Counted from the first letter of the stretch, positions 14,016 to 24,265 are shown. The stretch is 64,000 nucleotides of DNA from Ignavibacteria bacterium (GCA_028714695.1 JAQTLX010000001.1:1-64000), one strand, 5' to 3'. Numbers and translations: made by a program. The notes: generated from the letters alone by a model not told the origin.

Positions 14016-14789
14016 TTGATAGAACCAAAACCAAAAGACAAGGCTGTACAGGACGAACTGAAAAGAAACGGAGAGATTCCGAAACATATTGCGATAATTA
14101 TGGACGGCAACGGCAGGTGGGCGAAGAAAATCGGCAAGACACGTATTTTCGGACACAGGCAGGGAGTCACTTCCGTAAGAGAAACAGTTGAAGCCTGCGG
14201 ACAACTTGGAGTGAAATATCTGACGCTCTATACGTTTTCTACGGAAAACTGGAAAAGACCGAAGGAAGAAGTAACAATTTTAATGAAACTGTTAATCAGT
14301 TCTCTGAAAAATGAAACCGACAGGTTAAATGAAAATAACGTACGGCTCATAGCATCCGGAAATCTCGAAAAATTACCTGACGTTGTTTACAGGGAATTGC
14401 GCGATGCCATGGAAAAGACAAAGGACAATAAACTCATGACGCTGAATTTAGCCTTAAGTTATAGCGGCAGATGGGATATTGTGAATGCAGTGAAAAAACT
14501 TACTTTGGAATGTATTGAAGGCAAAATGAAGCCCGAAGATATCAGCGAACAAAATTTTTCGGATTATTTAATAACCGGGGGAATACCCGATCCCGACCTT
14601 ATGATAAGGACGGGCGGTGAATACAGAATAAGCAATTTTTTGCTCTGGCAGCTTGCTTACACTGAAATATACATAGATAATGTTTTCTGGCCTGATTTCA
14701 GAAGAAAGCATCTGTACGAAGCAATACGCGAATTCCAGAAACGCGAACGCAGATTCGGTCTGGTAAGCGAACAATTAATTAAAAGGTAA
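14016..14789 (+). CDS. uppS: Undecaprenyl diphosphate synthase (isoprenyl transferase)
   Basis: It extends farnesyl diphosphate with isopentenyl units to the C55 lipid carrier for peptidoglycan and other wall glycans. The 257-residue protein shows IIMDGNGRWAKK (catalytic Asp at residue 30), GHRQGV, YLTLYTFSTENWKRP, NLALSYSGRWDI, and the C-terminal PDLMIRTGGEYRISNFLLWQ with TEIYIDNVFWPDF. The start is a TTG at 14016, because no ATG occurs before the catalytic motif. It follows trpS by 18 bp and precedes bamA by eight. Confidence 0.95.
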   Translation: MIEPKPKDKAVQDELKRNGEIPKHIAIIMDGNGRWAKKIGKTRIFGHRQGVTSVRETVEACGQLGVKYLTLYTFSTENWKRPKEEVTILMKLLISSLKNETDRLNENNVRLIASGNLEKLPDVVYRELRDAMEKTKDNKLMTLNLALSYSGRWDIVNAVKKLTLECIEGKMKPEDISEQNFSDYLITGGIPDPDLMIRTGGEYRISNFLLWQLAYTEIYIDNVFWPDFRRKHLYEAIREFQKRERRFGLVSEQLIKR

Positions 14790-14797
14790 TCAAAAGA

Positions 14798-17164
14798 ATG
14801 ATTAGTAATAAATTCAGGAAAATATTTTTAGCATTACTGATTCTGCTTATGACGGGGTTCTTTGCAAAATCTTTCGCGCAGGATGAAAGTCTGAGTTACA
14901 GGATAGTAAATATTTCCGTAAAGGGAAATAAAGTCTATGACACAAAAACAATCATAGCATATTCGGGACTCAGGGAGAATATGGAAATTGCGATTCCTTC
15001 GGATGAAACAAGGGAAGCGATAAAACGATTGTGGAAACTCGGACTTTTTTCAAATATAGCATTGGCTGTTGATAAAAAGTTCGGAAAAGATGTATATCTT
15101 GTCATCGAAGTGGATGAACTTCCCCGTATTGAAAAGGTCGAAGTTATAGGCAACGACCATTTTTCAAAGAGCGAGATTGACGAAAAGGTCGGACTGGCTA
15201 CCGGAGAGGTTGTTTCCGAGCAGAAGTTGAAAGACATTGAATACAATCTTGAAAGATATTATGCAGAAGACGGCTACGCACTGGCAACCGTTAAAGTCGA
15301 CAAATTAATCTCTGCAAACAACGAAGCAAGAATCAGAATTAAAATAGAAGAAGGCAAGAAACTGACTGTAAGGGAAATTGTTTTCGAAGGAAACACCGAT
15401 ATTAAGTCTAAGAAACTCAAAGGCGCTATGGATAACATTTCCGAAAAAGTATGGTGGAAATTCTGGGACGGCGCAAGATATGACAAGACAAAACTTGAAG
15501 ACGACAAGAAACTCATCGTCGATTACTATCACGAACAGGGTTACAAAGATGCCGAAATTTTGGAATCCAACATAAAACTCTCGCCCGACAAAGAAGATGT
15601 TTTCCTCAAGATAAAAGTAAGAGAAGGCAGGCAGTTTTTCATTGATACGATTACAATCGAAGGCAACAAAATTTATCCCGACTCGGTTTTGATAACGAGG
15701 ATAAACATGAAAAAGGGCGATGTTTACAACATGAAGAAATTCCAGCAGAACCTTTACAGCAACGAAACCGAATCGGATGTAAGCGCGCTTTATTACGACA
15801 ACGGATATCTTGCAGTAAATACGGATGTTTCCGAAACAAATACCGATATAAACAAAGTAAAAATAAAAATTAAAATAACGGAGAACAACCAGTACAGGCT
15901 TGGACTTGTTACGTTCGAAGGCAACGATAAAACAAAGGAAAAAGTTCTTCGCCGTGAAATGTACACAATGCCGGGAGAGTATTTCAACCGCGGCAATGTT
16001 AAAAGAAGCATGCAGCAGTTGAACGCGCTGAATTATTTCAATCCCGAAAAACTCAATCAGGATATTACTCTTGCAAATGATTCCACTGTCAATATCAAAT
16101 ATATTGTTCAGGAAAGGTCATCCGATCAATTCAATGCATCCGTAGGATACAGCGGTTCATTCGGCTTCACGGGCGCGCTTGGACTGACATTCAACAATTT
16201 CGACATACTTCAGCCGTTCTCAGGCGGAGGCGGTCAGGCGCTGAATTTTTCATGGCAGTTCGGAGAAGCGGGAACTTACAGAACATTCTCTGTCGGCTTA
16301 ACTGAGCCCTGGTTCCTTGATACGCCGACGCTGTTGGGTTTCAATGTTTTTGATTCAAGAACGTTATACACTTACGATGTAAGGGAAACGGGTTTGCAGG
16401 TAAATATCGGACGCAGATTCAAATGGCCCGATGATTTCTTCAGAGGCGACTGGTCAGTTAAATTTCAGAATACAGACGTCATCGACGGCGGCGGCTATTA
16501 TCAGGTTGGCAACAGGTCGCAATTCAGTTTAAGGCAGACAATAACAAGATCAACTGTATTTGACCCTATTTTCCCGTTGTATGGTACGCGCGTTGCGAAT
16601 ACCACGGAATTATCAGGCGGTCCTTTCCTGCCGGGCAATACAAACTTTGTAAAAAATATTTTTACGGCGGAAACCTATACACCAATATTCAGAGCATCGA
16701 AACTGGTACTGTATTCTAATTTTAATTTTTATCTCGTGAATCCGATTGGCAACGACAGATATCTGCCTCCTACGGAATTATTTTACATGGGAGGAAACGG
16801 TCTTGCTTATAACACAATAGCATTAAGAGGTTATGACGACAGGACCATCGGTCCTAAAAATTCCTCGTCTTCAATAATCGGCGGTAAGGTTGCACTGAAA
16901 TACGGTGTGGAACTGCGGTTTCCGCTGTCGCTCGATCCGTTCCCGATATTCATACTTGCTTTTGCCGAGGCGGGCAATGTATGGTCAGATTTCGCAAAAG
17001 CGGATCCGTTTAATATGAAACGGTCTGTAGGTATTGGAACAAGGCTTCAAATGCCGGCAGTGGGTATGATAGGATTCGATCTCGGTTACGGATTTGACAG
17101 AAAGACAGTTGACAATTCAGATCCGAAACTTATATTCCATTTCCAGTTCGGCAAGGGATTCTGA
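14798..17164 (+). CDS. bamA: Outer membrane protein assembly factor BamA
   Basis: The core of the machinery that inserts beta-barrel proteins into the outer membrane. The 788-residue protein has a signal peptide (residues 1-27, ending AKSFAQ), five POTRA-like repeats over about 33-425 with recurring [VI]-x-x-[IV]-x-[FI]-x-G-N and ALYYDNGYLAVNTDV-type segments, and a C-terminal 16-strand barrel. The barrel holds the ALRGYDDRTIGP motif near residue 675, the counterpart of the VRGF/Y loop-6 motif, and ends in FHFQFGKGF. It is followed by two Skp-like chaperone genes, as is common. Confidence 0.95.
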   Translation: MISNKFRKIFLALLILLMTGFFAKSFAQDESLSYRIVNISVKGNKVYDTKTIIAYSGLRENMEIAIPSDETREAIKRLWKLGLFSNIALAVDKKFGKDVYLVIEVDELPRIEKVEVIGNDHFSKSEIDEKVGLATGEVVSEQKLKDIEYNLERYYAEDGYALATVKVDKLISANNEARIRIKIEEGKKLTVREIVFEGNTDIKSKKLKGAMDNISEKVWWKFWDGARYDKTKLEDDKKLIVDYYHEQGYKDAEILESNIKLSPDKEDVFLKIKVREGRQFFIDTITIEGNKIYPDSVLITRINMKKGDVYNMKKFQQNLYSNETESDVSALYYDNGYLAVNTDVSETNTDINKVKIKIKITENNQYRLGLVTFEGNDKTKEKVLRREMYTMPGEYFNRGNVKRSMQQLNALNYFNPEKLNQDITLANDSTVNIKYIVQERSSDQFNASVGYSGSFGFTGALGLTFNNFDILQPFSGGGGQALNFSWQFGEAGTYRTFSVGLTEPWFLDTPTLLGFNVFDSRTLYTYDVRETGLQVNIGRRFKWPDDFFRGDWSVKFQNTDVIDGGGYYQVGNRSQFSLRQTITRSTVFDPIFPLYGTRVANTTELSGGPFLPGNTNFVKNIFTAETYTPIFRASKLVLYSNFNFYLVNPIGNDRYLPPTELFYMGGNGLAYNTIALRGYDDRTIGPKNSSSSIIGGKVALKYGVELRFPLSLDPFPIFILAFAEAGNVWSDFAKADPFNMKRSVGIGTRLQMPAVGMIGFDLGYGFDRKTVDNSDPKLIFHFQFGKGF

Positions 17165-17237
17165 TTTTATCCGTAGAAAAGGAAATAATTTAAAACTTTA
17201 ATTATATTTTTAAACTAAAATTTAAGGAGATATTTTT

Positions 17238-17798
17238 TTGAAAACGCTAAAAGTATTTTTATCATTATTGATTCTTTTTGCTTTGACCTATGCAACCAAT
17301 GCTGACGCCCAAATCAAAGTAGGGTATGTGGACAGTGAAGTTATTCTCAAACAACTGCCCGAATCACAAAAAGTTCTTTCCGAACTTGAAGGAATGAAAA
17401 AATTGTATGTAGATACAATTCAGGCTAAGGAAAAAGATCTGAAATCCAATGCCGAAGCATTCAAGAAAAGATATGAAGATGCACAAAAACTTGTTGAATC
17501 CGGTACTGTAAAATCCGAAGCGGATTTGAAGAAACTTAACGAAGAAATTCAGGGACTTCAAAAAGGCCTGCAGGAACAGGACGATGCATTAACGGTTTAT
17601 AAACAAAAGATTCAGGAAGACCTGATGCAGAAACAGAATGAAATGTTTAAACCTATAAAGGAAAAAATAACGAAAGCAATCGAAAACTGTGCAAAAGAAC
17701 TCAAGATAAATTTTGTATTCGATAAGGCTGACGGTTCGCTCATATACGGTGACAAGGAATACGATATAACATTTAAGGTCCTGGATAAATTAAAATAA
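17238..17798 (+). CDS. OmpH/Skp family periplasmic chaperone (first copy)
   Basis: A 186-residue exported helical protein of the OmpH family that should hold unfolded outer-membrane proteins for BamA. The signal peptide covers residues 1-24 (ATNADAQ end). The mature part begins IKVGYVDSEVILKQLPE, then a long charged coiled coil (residues 45-130), and ends in LKINFVFDKADGSLIYGDKEYDIT. The start is TTG at 17238, seven bases after a strong AAGGAGAT ribosome binding site. It is a paralogue of the next gene; both share the xKVGYVDS and YD[IV]T ends. Confidence 0.92.
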   Translation: MKTLKVFLSLLILFALTYATNADAQIKVGYVDSEVILKQLPESQKVLSELEGMKKLYVDTIQAKEKDLKSNAEAFKKRYEDAQKLVESGTVKSEADLKKLNEEIQGLQKGLQEQDDALTVYKQKIQEDLMQKQNEMFKPIKEKITKAIENCAKELKINFVFDKADGSLIYGDKEYDITFKVLDKLK

Positions 17799-17825
17799 TT
17801 AATTATTAATTTTAATTTAAGAAAA

Positions 17826-18359
17826 TTGAAAAAATCATTTTCCCGGGTTCTTGTAACCCTGATGATTGTTATGCTTACGGGATTATTCGCCGACGCGGTA
17901 TCCCAGACGAAAGTCGGATATGTGGATTCGAAAAAAATTCTTGATAACCTTCAGGAAGCCAAGGATGCCAAACTTAAACTCGATAATCTTGTAGGAGAAT
18001 GGCAGACGCAGTTAAACAATCTGCAGGACAGCCTTAAGCGTTACAAAGATGATTTCGAAAAGAAGAAACTTATACTTTCGGATGCGCTAAAACAGCAGTA
18101 CGAAAAGGATACTAAGACTCTGGAAACTTCAGTTGCGAATTTCAAAATTCAGAAATTCGGAGAAGGCGGAGAATATTTCCAGAAACAGACGGAGTTCATG
18201 AAACCGGTGCAGGACAGGGTTTTTAAAGCAATAGAAACGGTCGCGAAAAAAGAAGATTACGATTATGTATTTGACAGAAACAGTGATTTGCTCCTTCTTT
18301 ACGTAAACGAGAAGTATGACATCACCGCAAAAGTCCAAAAGATTGTGGAAGGAAAATAA
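17826..18359 (+). CDS. OmpH/Skp family periplasmic chaperone (second copy)
   Basis: A 177-residue protein with a signal peptide (about residues 1-27, ending AVSQ), a mature start TKVGYVDSKKILDNLQEAK, a coiled coil of about 90 residues and the conserved C-terminal DYVFDRNSDLLLLYVNEKYD. It begins with TTG at 17826, like the first copy, but without a strong ribosome binding site, so it may rely on coupling across the 27-bp gap. Two adjacent Skp-like genes suggest divided client ranges or a mixed trimer; this is inference. Confidence 0.9.
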   Translation: MKKSFSRVLVTLMIVMLTGLFADAVSQTKVGYVDSKKILDNLQEAKDAKLKLDNLVGEWQTQLNNLQDSLKRYKDDFEKKKLILSDALKQQYEKDTKTLETSVANFKIQKFGEGGEYFQKQTEFMKPVQDRVFKAIETVAKKEDYDYVFDRNSDLLLLYVNEKYDITAKVQKIVEGK

Positions 18360-18365
18360 CACTCC

Positions 18366-19394
18366 ATGAAATTAAAACAGATAGCGGAAATATTAGGCGG
18401 TACTATTGAAGGCAATCCGGAACAGGAAGTGTCGCATATTGCCGAAATAGAACATGCCGGAGTCGGCGAGATAACTTTTATATCGAATCCCGTATATGCA
18501 AAATACTACGAGACAACAAAAGCATCCGCTATTATTGTTGCCAAAAATTTCGAAGCAAAGGACATCAGAACGGATATTACGCTCATAAGAGTGGAAGACC
18601 CGTATATGTGTTTTGTTAATCTGCTTGAGTTGTTTTCGAAAGATGCAGTAACCGAAGAAATAAGCATCTCCGCTTTGTCTTCGGTCGGGAAAAATTCGAC
18701 TCTCGGAGAGAATATTTCGATTGGTGATTTCACTACAATCGGCAAGGACTGCACCGTAGGAATGAACACGCGAATATGCTCGAATGTATCTGTCGGAAAT
18801 GGAGTTAGTATCGGTGAAAATTCCTACATTGGCAGCAACGTTGTAATATACAGAAAATGTAAAATCGGAAACAACGTAATCATTCATTCCGGCACCGTTA
18901 TCGGAAGCGACGGATTCGGTTTCGCAAAAAACAAAGACGGAAGTTATAAAAAAATTCCCCAGACCGGTATTGTGCTTATAGATGATGACGTTGAGATAGG
19001 AAGCAACTGTTGTATTGACAGGGCGACTATCGGCGAGACGCATATTTGCAGGGGAGTTAAAATGGATAATCAGATACAGATAGCGCACAACGTTGTAATA
19101 GGGGAAGACTCAATAATTATTTCACAGGTCGGAATAGCCGGCTCTACGAAGATTGGAAAGAGATGTATCATTGCAGGTCAGGCGGGAATAGTAGGACATC
19201 TTACAATCTGCGATGATGTCGTTATCGGCGCGGCAGTCGGTGTAACGAAATCAATTACAAAACCGGGTGTTTATGCAGGTTACAGATTCAAGCCTATAAA
19301 AGAAAATTTAAAAGAAGAAGCATATATCAAGGAAATTCCGTTTATAAAAGAAAAACTAAAAATTATAGAAAAATCATTAAATAAAGACAAGTAA
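18366..19394 (+). CDS. lpxD: UDP-3-O-acylglucosamine N-acyltransferase
   Basis: It adds the second (amide-linked) acyl chain in lipid A synthesis. The 342-residue trimeric enzyme has an N-terminal uridine-binding domain ([20 protein letters not shown]) and a left-handed beta-helix with many hexapeptide repeats ([20 protein letters not shown] and similar) from about residue 108. The catalytic His lies in the [12 protein letters not shown] segment near 240. The start overlaps nothing; it lies six bases after the second ompH gene and its stop is directly followed by the lpxC-fabZ start. Confidence 0.95.
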   Translation: MKLKQIAEILGGTIEGNPEQEVSHIAEIEHAGVGEITFISNPVYAKYYETTKASAIIVAKNFEAKDIRTDITLIRVEDPYMCFVNLLELFSKDAVTEEISISALSSVGKNSTLGENISIGDFTTIGKDCTVGMNTRICSNVSVGNGVSIGENSYIGSNVVIYRKCKIGNNVIIHSGTVIGSDGFGFAKNKDGSYKKIPQTGIVLIDDDVEIGSNCCIDRATIGETHICRGVKMDNQIQIAHNVVIGEDSIIISQVGIAGSTKIGKRCIIAGQAGIVGHLTICDDVVIGAAVGVTKSITKPGVYAGYRFKPIKENLKEEAYIKEIPFIKEKLKIIEKSLNKDK

Positions 19395-20810
19395 ATGCTG
19401 GTAAAACAAAGAACAATATCATCCGCGGCTACACTTTCGGGCGTTGGACTTCATACGGGAAATAAGTCAAATATGACTTTCAAGCCCGCACCTCCGAATT
19501 ACGGAGTAAGGTTCAAAAGAATTGACCTTGAAAATTCTCCCGAGATTCCGGCCGATATAGACCACGTGACTGATATTTCGAGGGGTACTACAATTGCCAA
19601 AGATGGAGTGGATGTTCATACTGTTGAACATGTTCTTGCCGCCATTACCGGCTGCGAGATAGACAACATTATCGTCGAACTTGATACAAACGAACCGCCT
19701 GTCATGGACGGAAGCGCAAAGGATTACGTTAGAACGCTTATTCATGCAGGGATTGTGGAACAGGATGAGGACAGGGATTATCTCGTAATAGAAGACACAG
19801 TTCATTACCATGACGAAAAAGGAAATGTCGATATAGTTGCTTTGCCTTTAAAAAATGATTTCAGAATTACGGTGATGATAGATTTTCAGAATCCCGCCCT
19901 TGGAAGCCAGCATTCGGGTTTGTTCAATCTTCAGGAGGAGTTTGCAAAAGAGTTTGCACCCGCCAGAACGTTTTGTTTCCTGAAAGAAGTAGAAATGCTT
20001 ATTCAGAACAATCTCATCAAAGGCGGAAGGATTGACAATGCTGTAGTGATAGTCGACAGGGAATTCACCGATTCGGAATTTAAAGAATATAAGAAAAAAA
20101 TCAGGCTCGATGATAAAGTTAAACTTGGAACAACGGGAATCTTAAATGATACACCGCTGCGGTTCAAGAACGAACCTGCAAGGCATAAACTTCTTGATTT
20201 GCTTGGCGATATAGCATTGATTGGCGCGCCTATAAAAGGACAGATTCTTGCTGCGCGTCCGGGACACAGGTCAAATGTGGAGTTCACGAAAATACTTCGC
20301 AAGTTGTATCTGCAGAAAAAAGCAGTAAAGAAATACCAGATGCTGAAATCTTCGAACGGTGTACTTGATATAGAAGATATAATGAAGATTTTGCCTCACA
20401 GATACCCGTTCCTTTTAATCGACAGGATACTCGAAATAGACAAGGAAGCAAATAAAATTACAGGACTGAAGAACGTATCGTTCAATGAGCCGTTCTTTCA
20501 GGGTCATTTTCCGATAAAGCCCATTATGCCCGGTGTGCTTATTGTTGAAGCGATGGCGCAATGCGGCGGCGTACTGTTAATGCATGCGATGGAAGACAGC
20601 CACAAGAAGATGGCTTTCTTTACTTCAATGGACAATGTGAAATTCAAAAAGCAGGTTGTACCCGGCGACCAGTTGATTTTCGAGATGGAAATAACAACAT
20701 ACAGACGGGGTTTCTGCAAAATGAAAGGAAAAGCATATAAATCGTATGTGGGCGGTGAACTTGCCGCAGAAGGCGAATTCTCAATTGTTGTTGTCGATAG
20801 ACCCGTATAA
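19395..20810 (+). CDS. lpxC/fabZ: LpxC-FabZ fusion (UDP-3-O-acyl-GlcNAc deacetylase / 3-hydroxyacyl-ACP dehydratase)
   Basis: A bifunctional 471-residue protein. Residues 1 to about 310 are LpxC, the zinc deacetylase committing lipid A synthesis: QRTISSAATLSGVGLHTG, DVHTVEHVLAAITG with a zinc His, EPPVMDGSAKDYV, KGGRIDNAVV and HKLLDLLGDIALIG with the other zinc ligands. From about 325 it is FabZ: LPHRYPFLLIDRI with the catalytic His and MPGVLIVEAMAQCGG with the catalytic Glu. This fusion is characteristic of the Bacteroidetes/Chlorobi lineage. lpxA, often next, is missing here; instead a bidirectional terminator follows. Confidence 0.96.
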   Translation: MLVKQRTISSAATLSGVGLHTGNKSNMTFKPAPPNYGVRFKRIDLENSPEIPADIDHVTDISRGTTIAKDGVDVHTVEHVLAAITGCEIDNIIVELDTNEPPVMDGSAKDYVRTLIHAGIVEQDEDRDYLVIEDTVHYHDEKGNVDIVALPLKNDFRITVMIDFQNPALGSQHSGLFNLQEEFAKEFAPARTFCFLKEVEMLIQNNLIKGGRIDNAVVIVDREFTDSEFKEYKKKIRLDDKVKLGTTGILNDTPLRFKNEPARHKLLDLLGDIALIGAPIKGQILAARPGHRSNVEFTKILRKLYLQKKAVKKYQMLKSSNGVLDIEDIMKILPHRYPFLLIDRILEIDKEANKITGLKNVSFNEPFFQGHFPIKPIMPGVLIVEAMAQCGGVLLMHAMEDSHKKMAFFTSMDNVKFKKQVVPGDQLIFEMEITTYRRGFCKMKGKAYKSYVGGELAAEGEFSIVVVDRPV

Positions 20811-20851
20811 ATAGAAAAAAGAACAAATAAGATTTTAATAGAATGAAAAAA

Positions 20852-20879
20852 CCCGTTAAATTAAAACGGGCTTTTTTTA
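20852..20879. terminator. Bidirectional intrinsic terminator between lpxC-fabZ and pgk
   Basis: The stem CCCGTT (20852-20857) pairs with AACGGG (20865-20870) around AAATTAA, with seven T after it on the plus strand and a run of A before it that gives U on the minus strand. It serves the convergent lpxC-fabZ and pgk transcripts. Confidence 0.85.
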
Positions 20880-20888
20880 TATGCGAAA

Positions 20889-22106
20889 TTAAACATTAGT
20901 AAGCGCTTCCACTCCGGGAAGCTTTTTGCCTTCGAGAAATTCAAGCGATGCACCGCCTCCCGTTGAAACGTGCGATACTTGCTTCTCCAGCCCCGCCTTT
21001 GCAATTGCCGATGCGGAATCACCGCCGCCGATTATCGTTACAGCGCCTTTTTTCGTTGCTTCAGCCAATGCTTTGGCAATCTCAAATGTTCCGATTGAAA
21101 AATTATCCATTTCGAATACGCCCATTGGACCGTTCCAGACAATCGTATTCGAAGTAATAATCTCGTTTCTGAATTTATTAATTGTTTCAGGACCGATATC
21201 CATTCCCATCCACTCATTTAAATCATCGGTCATGCTGTCATAACCTATGACCTTGGTGTTTGCGTCATTTTCGAATTTATCGGCTATAATAATATCTGTA
21301 GGCAGAAGCAATTCCTTGTTCATATGCTTTGCTTTTGCAAGTACTTCTTTCGCAAGTTCAACTTTGTCTTCCTCAAGTATCGATTTGCCTATGTTCAAGC
21401 CCATTGCTCTGTAAAAAGTAAACGACATACCGCCGCCGATTAGTATTTTGTCGGCTATGTTGAGAAGGTTATCAAGTACGTCAATCTTTCCAGAAATTTT
21501 TGACCCGCCGAGAATTGCGCATAATGGTCTTTTCGGATTTATTATCGCGGAAGATAAATATTTTAATTCCTTTTCCATAAGGTATCCCGCTGCGCAGGTC
21601 TTGATGAAGTGAGTAACGCCTTCCGTAGAAGCATGGGCGCGGTGCGCTGTCCCGAAGGCATCATTGATATATATATCGCCGTACGATGCAAGTTTTTCCG
21701 CAAATTCGGGATTGTTCTTTTCTTCGTCCTTATAAAATCTCAGATTCTCAAGAAGAAGTACATCGCCTTCATTCATCTCTGCTATAATTTTGTTGTTATC
21801 AGGGTTTATGCAGTCATCCGAAAAAAGAACGGCTCTGTTGAGAGTCGATGTCAGAAATTCGGCAGCAACGTTCAGCGAATACTTAGGGTTCTTTTCGCCT
21901 TTAGGTCTGCCCAGATGGCTCATTAATATGCATTTGCCGCCGTTTTTGATTATGGCGTCAATTGTAGGGATACTTTCTATAATTCTTTTTGCGTCTGAAA
22001 TGTTTCTGTTTTCATCGAGGGGCACGTTGAAGTCAACGCGAACGAGTATTCTTTTGCCCTTTATGAGGTTCTTCTCAATCAGGTTTTCGATAGTTAGTTT
22101 ATTCAT
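20889..22106 (-). CDS. pgk: Phosphoglycerate kinase
   Basis: A glycolytic and gluconeogenic enzyme exchanging phosphate between 1,3-bisphosphoglycerate and ADP. The 405-residue monomer shows RVDFNVPLDENRNISD at residues 22-37, LMSHLGRPKG, LLENLRFYKDEEKN, the hinge segment NDAFGTAHRAHAST, LGGSKISGKI, and the C-terminal GGGDSASAIAKAG with STGGGASLEFLEGK. Start ATG at 22106; it is monocistronic here and convergent with the lipid A genes. Confidence 0.97.
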   Translation of the reverse strand: MNKLTIENLIEKNLIKGKRILVRVDFNVPLDENRNISDAKRIIESIPTIDAIIKNGGKCILMSHLGRPKGEKNPKYSLNVAAEFLTSTLNRAVLFSDDCINPDNNKIIAEMNEGDVLLLENLRFYKDEEKNNPEFAEKLASYGDIYINDAFGTAHRAHASTEGVTHFIKTCAAGYLMEKELKYLSSAIINPKRPLCAILGGSKISGKIDVLDNLLNIADKILIGGGMSFTFYRAMGLNIGKSILEEDKVELAKEVLAKAKHMNKELLLPTDIIIADKFENDANTKVIGYDSMTDDLNEWMGMDIGPETINKFRNEIITSNTIVWNGPMGVFEMDNFSIGTFEIAKALAEATKKGAVTIIGGGDSASAIAKAGLEKQVSHVSTGGGASLEFLEGKKLPGVEALTNV

Positions 22107-22212
22107 ATTCTTTTAATATTAAGTAACGAAGAAAAAGTAAAGTATTTAACCGGCAAAAAATATAAAAGTCAAATTTAATTATTAAAACCGGGTGCCTTCG
22201 GGAGATAAAAAA

Positions 22213-22241
22213 AACCCTTCCGCATTTTGAGCAAAAGGGCT
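22213..22241 (-). terminator. Terminator of the first tandem T9SS gene
   Basis: On the minus strand CCCTTTTGC and GCGGAAGGG flank a short loop, followed by eight T. Very similar hairpins end the other two paralogues (24215-24247 and 25675-25708), so the terminators were apparently duplicated with the genes. Confidence 0.85.
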
Positions 22242-22263
22242 TTGAAAAGAAAATATAATTTTA

Positions 22264-24021
22264 TTACTTGATAAGAATCATTTTCTTGATATCTGTGAAT
22301 CCATTGGATTCTAATTTGTATAAGTAAGTTCCGCTTGCGAGATTTGCGCCGTTGAAATCAATGATATATGCACCGGCAGACTTTACTTCATTTACCAGCG
22401 TAGTTACTTCTTTACCGAGAATGTCATACACCTTCAAAGTAACCGGTCCGTTTGTTTTGATTGAATATTTTATTTGCGTGATGGGATTGAACGGGTTAGG
22501 GTAATTTTGTGATAATGAATAATTTACCTGAGTCGAGGTTCCGGGATTATTAATACCGGATGGCGGATATCCTTTTACGCAAATGTTGTCAATTGCCCAC
22601 CACCAGTCAAATGAGGGCTGGATTGCCGTGAATCTTAATCTAACGTTTGCCCTATTTTCGGCCAACGGCATATCGAGAGTCACATGTTCACTCCTGTGGC
22701 TTGTAGTCCAGGTCGCAAGGTTTATCCATGACGAACCTCCGTTTGTACTGTAGTCAACGATTGCCTGATCGCTAGATGACATTACATACCAGTCCTGATC
22801 AAATTCAAGTGAAATCCAATCTCGATTCGTGCAGTTGATATCTGTTGTAAGAGTTGCAACGGCATTCGATGTATTTTCCAAACCTGCAGCATCGACGTTG
22901 CAGGACATCCATGGAAGCACAGAGGTTGTAGGCATAATCATATTGTTATAAGCAGCGGTTTGAAGCGACCAGGGAACTGTACCTGTGGATGTCAAAGTCC
23001 AGTTTCCAAGTGTCTGAAAGTGATCGCAGAATATTAAATATATATTCTCTAATACAACTGTCTTTACAGTTCTTATCGTGTCATTTGCTTTTAACTGATC
23101 GGTTCCTAACTGCGAAACTACCATGAGGGTTTTGCTGCCCGTAGATGTCGGTGTCCACGGGAAACCGACTGAGTCAACTCCGCCTGCAGGCAGACTTAGA
23201 GTTACTGCCGAACCAACCTGTGTTCCGTTTACGAAGAAAGAAACAGGAACATTGGTTTCCTCTGATGTACCGAAATTCTGGACTTTTGCTTTTACTATAT
23301 AAGGAGTGTACTTTACGAATTCATCCGGTAAATTTAAGAAATCTATTACACCGTAATTGTGTACATACTGTACTGCCGAACCGCCTTCCGCTCTGAACAT
23401 TATTGCCCTGTATGTTGGCCAGAGGACTGCAGGATTCTGCCATGGACCTGCTGCTGTTGTTGCCCAGCCCGGCCAAATTGGCGTTGTTATTGTTTCGTCA
23501 GCACCGACATAAACCGCTGACATTGTTACGGGATTGTATCTTATTCCTAAAAATACACTGTCACCCGCTATTGTTACGTTTGCCCATGTTGTAGGAAGTA
23601 CGAAATCATAAAATGCAAATGAAGGATAAACCGGAATTCCGGTTGCCGTAACTGTCGTTGAATCCATAATATTCGCTGGCATTCCGTTAACGCACTTCCA
23701 CTGAACAATTTTAAATGTAAAATTTGAGGTACCCGCTGAAGTTCTTGTAAGATTGATACAGAACTTGCTGAATTTATAAGGATAAAACGGGGGGATAAAC
23801 TTTTGACAGAATGCACTTGGATCGCCTGCTGATGCAATCCATCCGTATCCGTTTTCAGGTACGCCGTCATCATGAATCTGTCCGTCTGTGCAGTTTGCGC
23901 CTAAATCAGAAACCGTTTTTACATGAAGTGAGTTAGGATTCAATGAAACGGATTGCGGGTACGAGAGTTTTGCTGCGAATAATATAATTATCGCAATTGA
24001 TGTAAAAGTAATAAATTTCAT
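22264..24021 (-). CDS. T9SS-exported protein, tandem paralogue A
   Basis: A 585-residue secreted protein. It has a signal peptide (1-23), a unique N-terminal domain of about 170 residues (GGQIHDDGVPENGYGW-type start, with WKCVNGMP and FLGIRYNP), then a CARDB-like Ig segment (residues 215-320, VPVSFFVNGTQVGSAV). Next is a jelly-roll or MAM-like domain with LEFDQDWYV, DYSTNGGSSWINLATW and WWWAIDNICVKGY. It ends in a T9SS type A sorting domain (QNYPNPFNPITQIKYSI to KKMILIK). The cargo function is unknown; the jelly-roll with an NGG-WxNL pattern is common in cell-surface adhesion or peptidase accessory domains. The start follows a GGAG ribosome binding site. It is closely related to the genes at 24266 and 25730. 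Without the sorting domain, nothing would point to a pathway. Confidence 0.88.
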   Translation of the reverse strand: MKFITFTSIAIIILFAAKLSYPQSVSLNPNSLHVKTVSDLGANCTDGQIHDDGVPENGYGWIASAGDPSAFCQKFIPPFYPYKFSKFCINLTRTSAGTSNFTFKIVQWKCVNGMPANIMDSTTVTATGIPVYPSFAFYDFVLPTTWANVTIAGDSVFLGIRYNPVTMSAVYVGADETITTPIWPGWATTAAGPWQNPAVLWPTYRAIMFRAEGGSAVQYVHNYGVIDFLNLPDEFVKYTPYIVKAKVQNFGTSEETNVPVSFFVNGTQVGSAVTLSLPAGGVDSVGFPWTPTSTGSKTLMVVSQLGTDQLKANDTIRTVKTVVLENIYLIFCDHFQTLGNWTLTSTGTVPWSLQTAAYNNMIMPTTSVLPWMSCNVDAAGLENTSNAVATLTTDINCTNRDWISLEFDQDWYVMSSSDQAIVDYSTNGGSSWINLATWTTSHRSEHVTLDMPLAENRANVRLRFTAIQPSFDWWWAIDNICVKGYPPSGINNPGTSTQVNYSLSQNYPNPFNPITQIKYSIKTNGPVTLKVYDILGKEVTTLVNEVKSAGAYIIDFNGANLASGTYLYKLESNGFTDIKKMILIK

Positions 24022-24214
24022 AATACATCTCCAAAATTTAATTAAGGAGTTCGTGAATTAATTTAAAATTTCATATAACTTACGGATCAATGGAGTTCAT
24101 AAGGGGCTAATAATTTATCCGTATTTAACTGATAATAGTAAGTTATATCTTAAAATAAAAGATAAATTTACACGGATGAATGTATTCTGAAGTGATTTGT
24201 ATCGTTGAGCATAA

Positions 24215-24247
24215 AAAGCCCTTCCGCATTTTTAGCAAAAGGGCTTT
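24215..24247 (-). terminator. Terminator of the second tandem T9SS gene
   Basis: AAAGCCCTT (24215-24223) pairs with AAGGGCTTT (24239-24247), and on the minus strand T residues and a further TTTTT-like run follow. It is nearly the same as the hairpin at 22213-22241. Confidence 0.8.
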
Positions 24248-24265
24248 GAAAGTATGTAGACTATT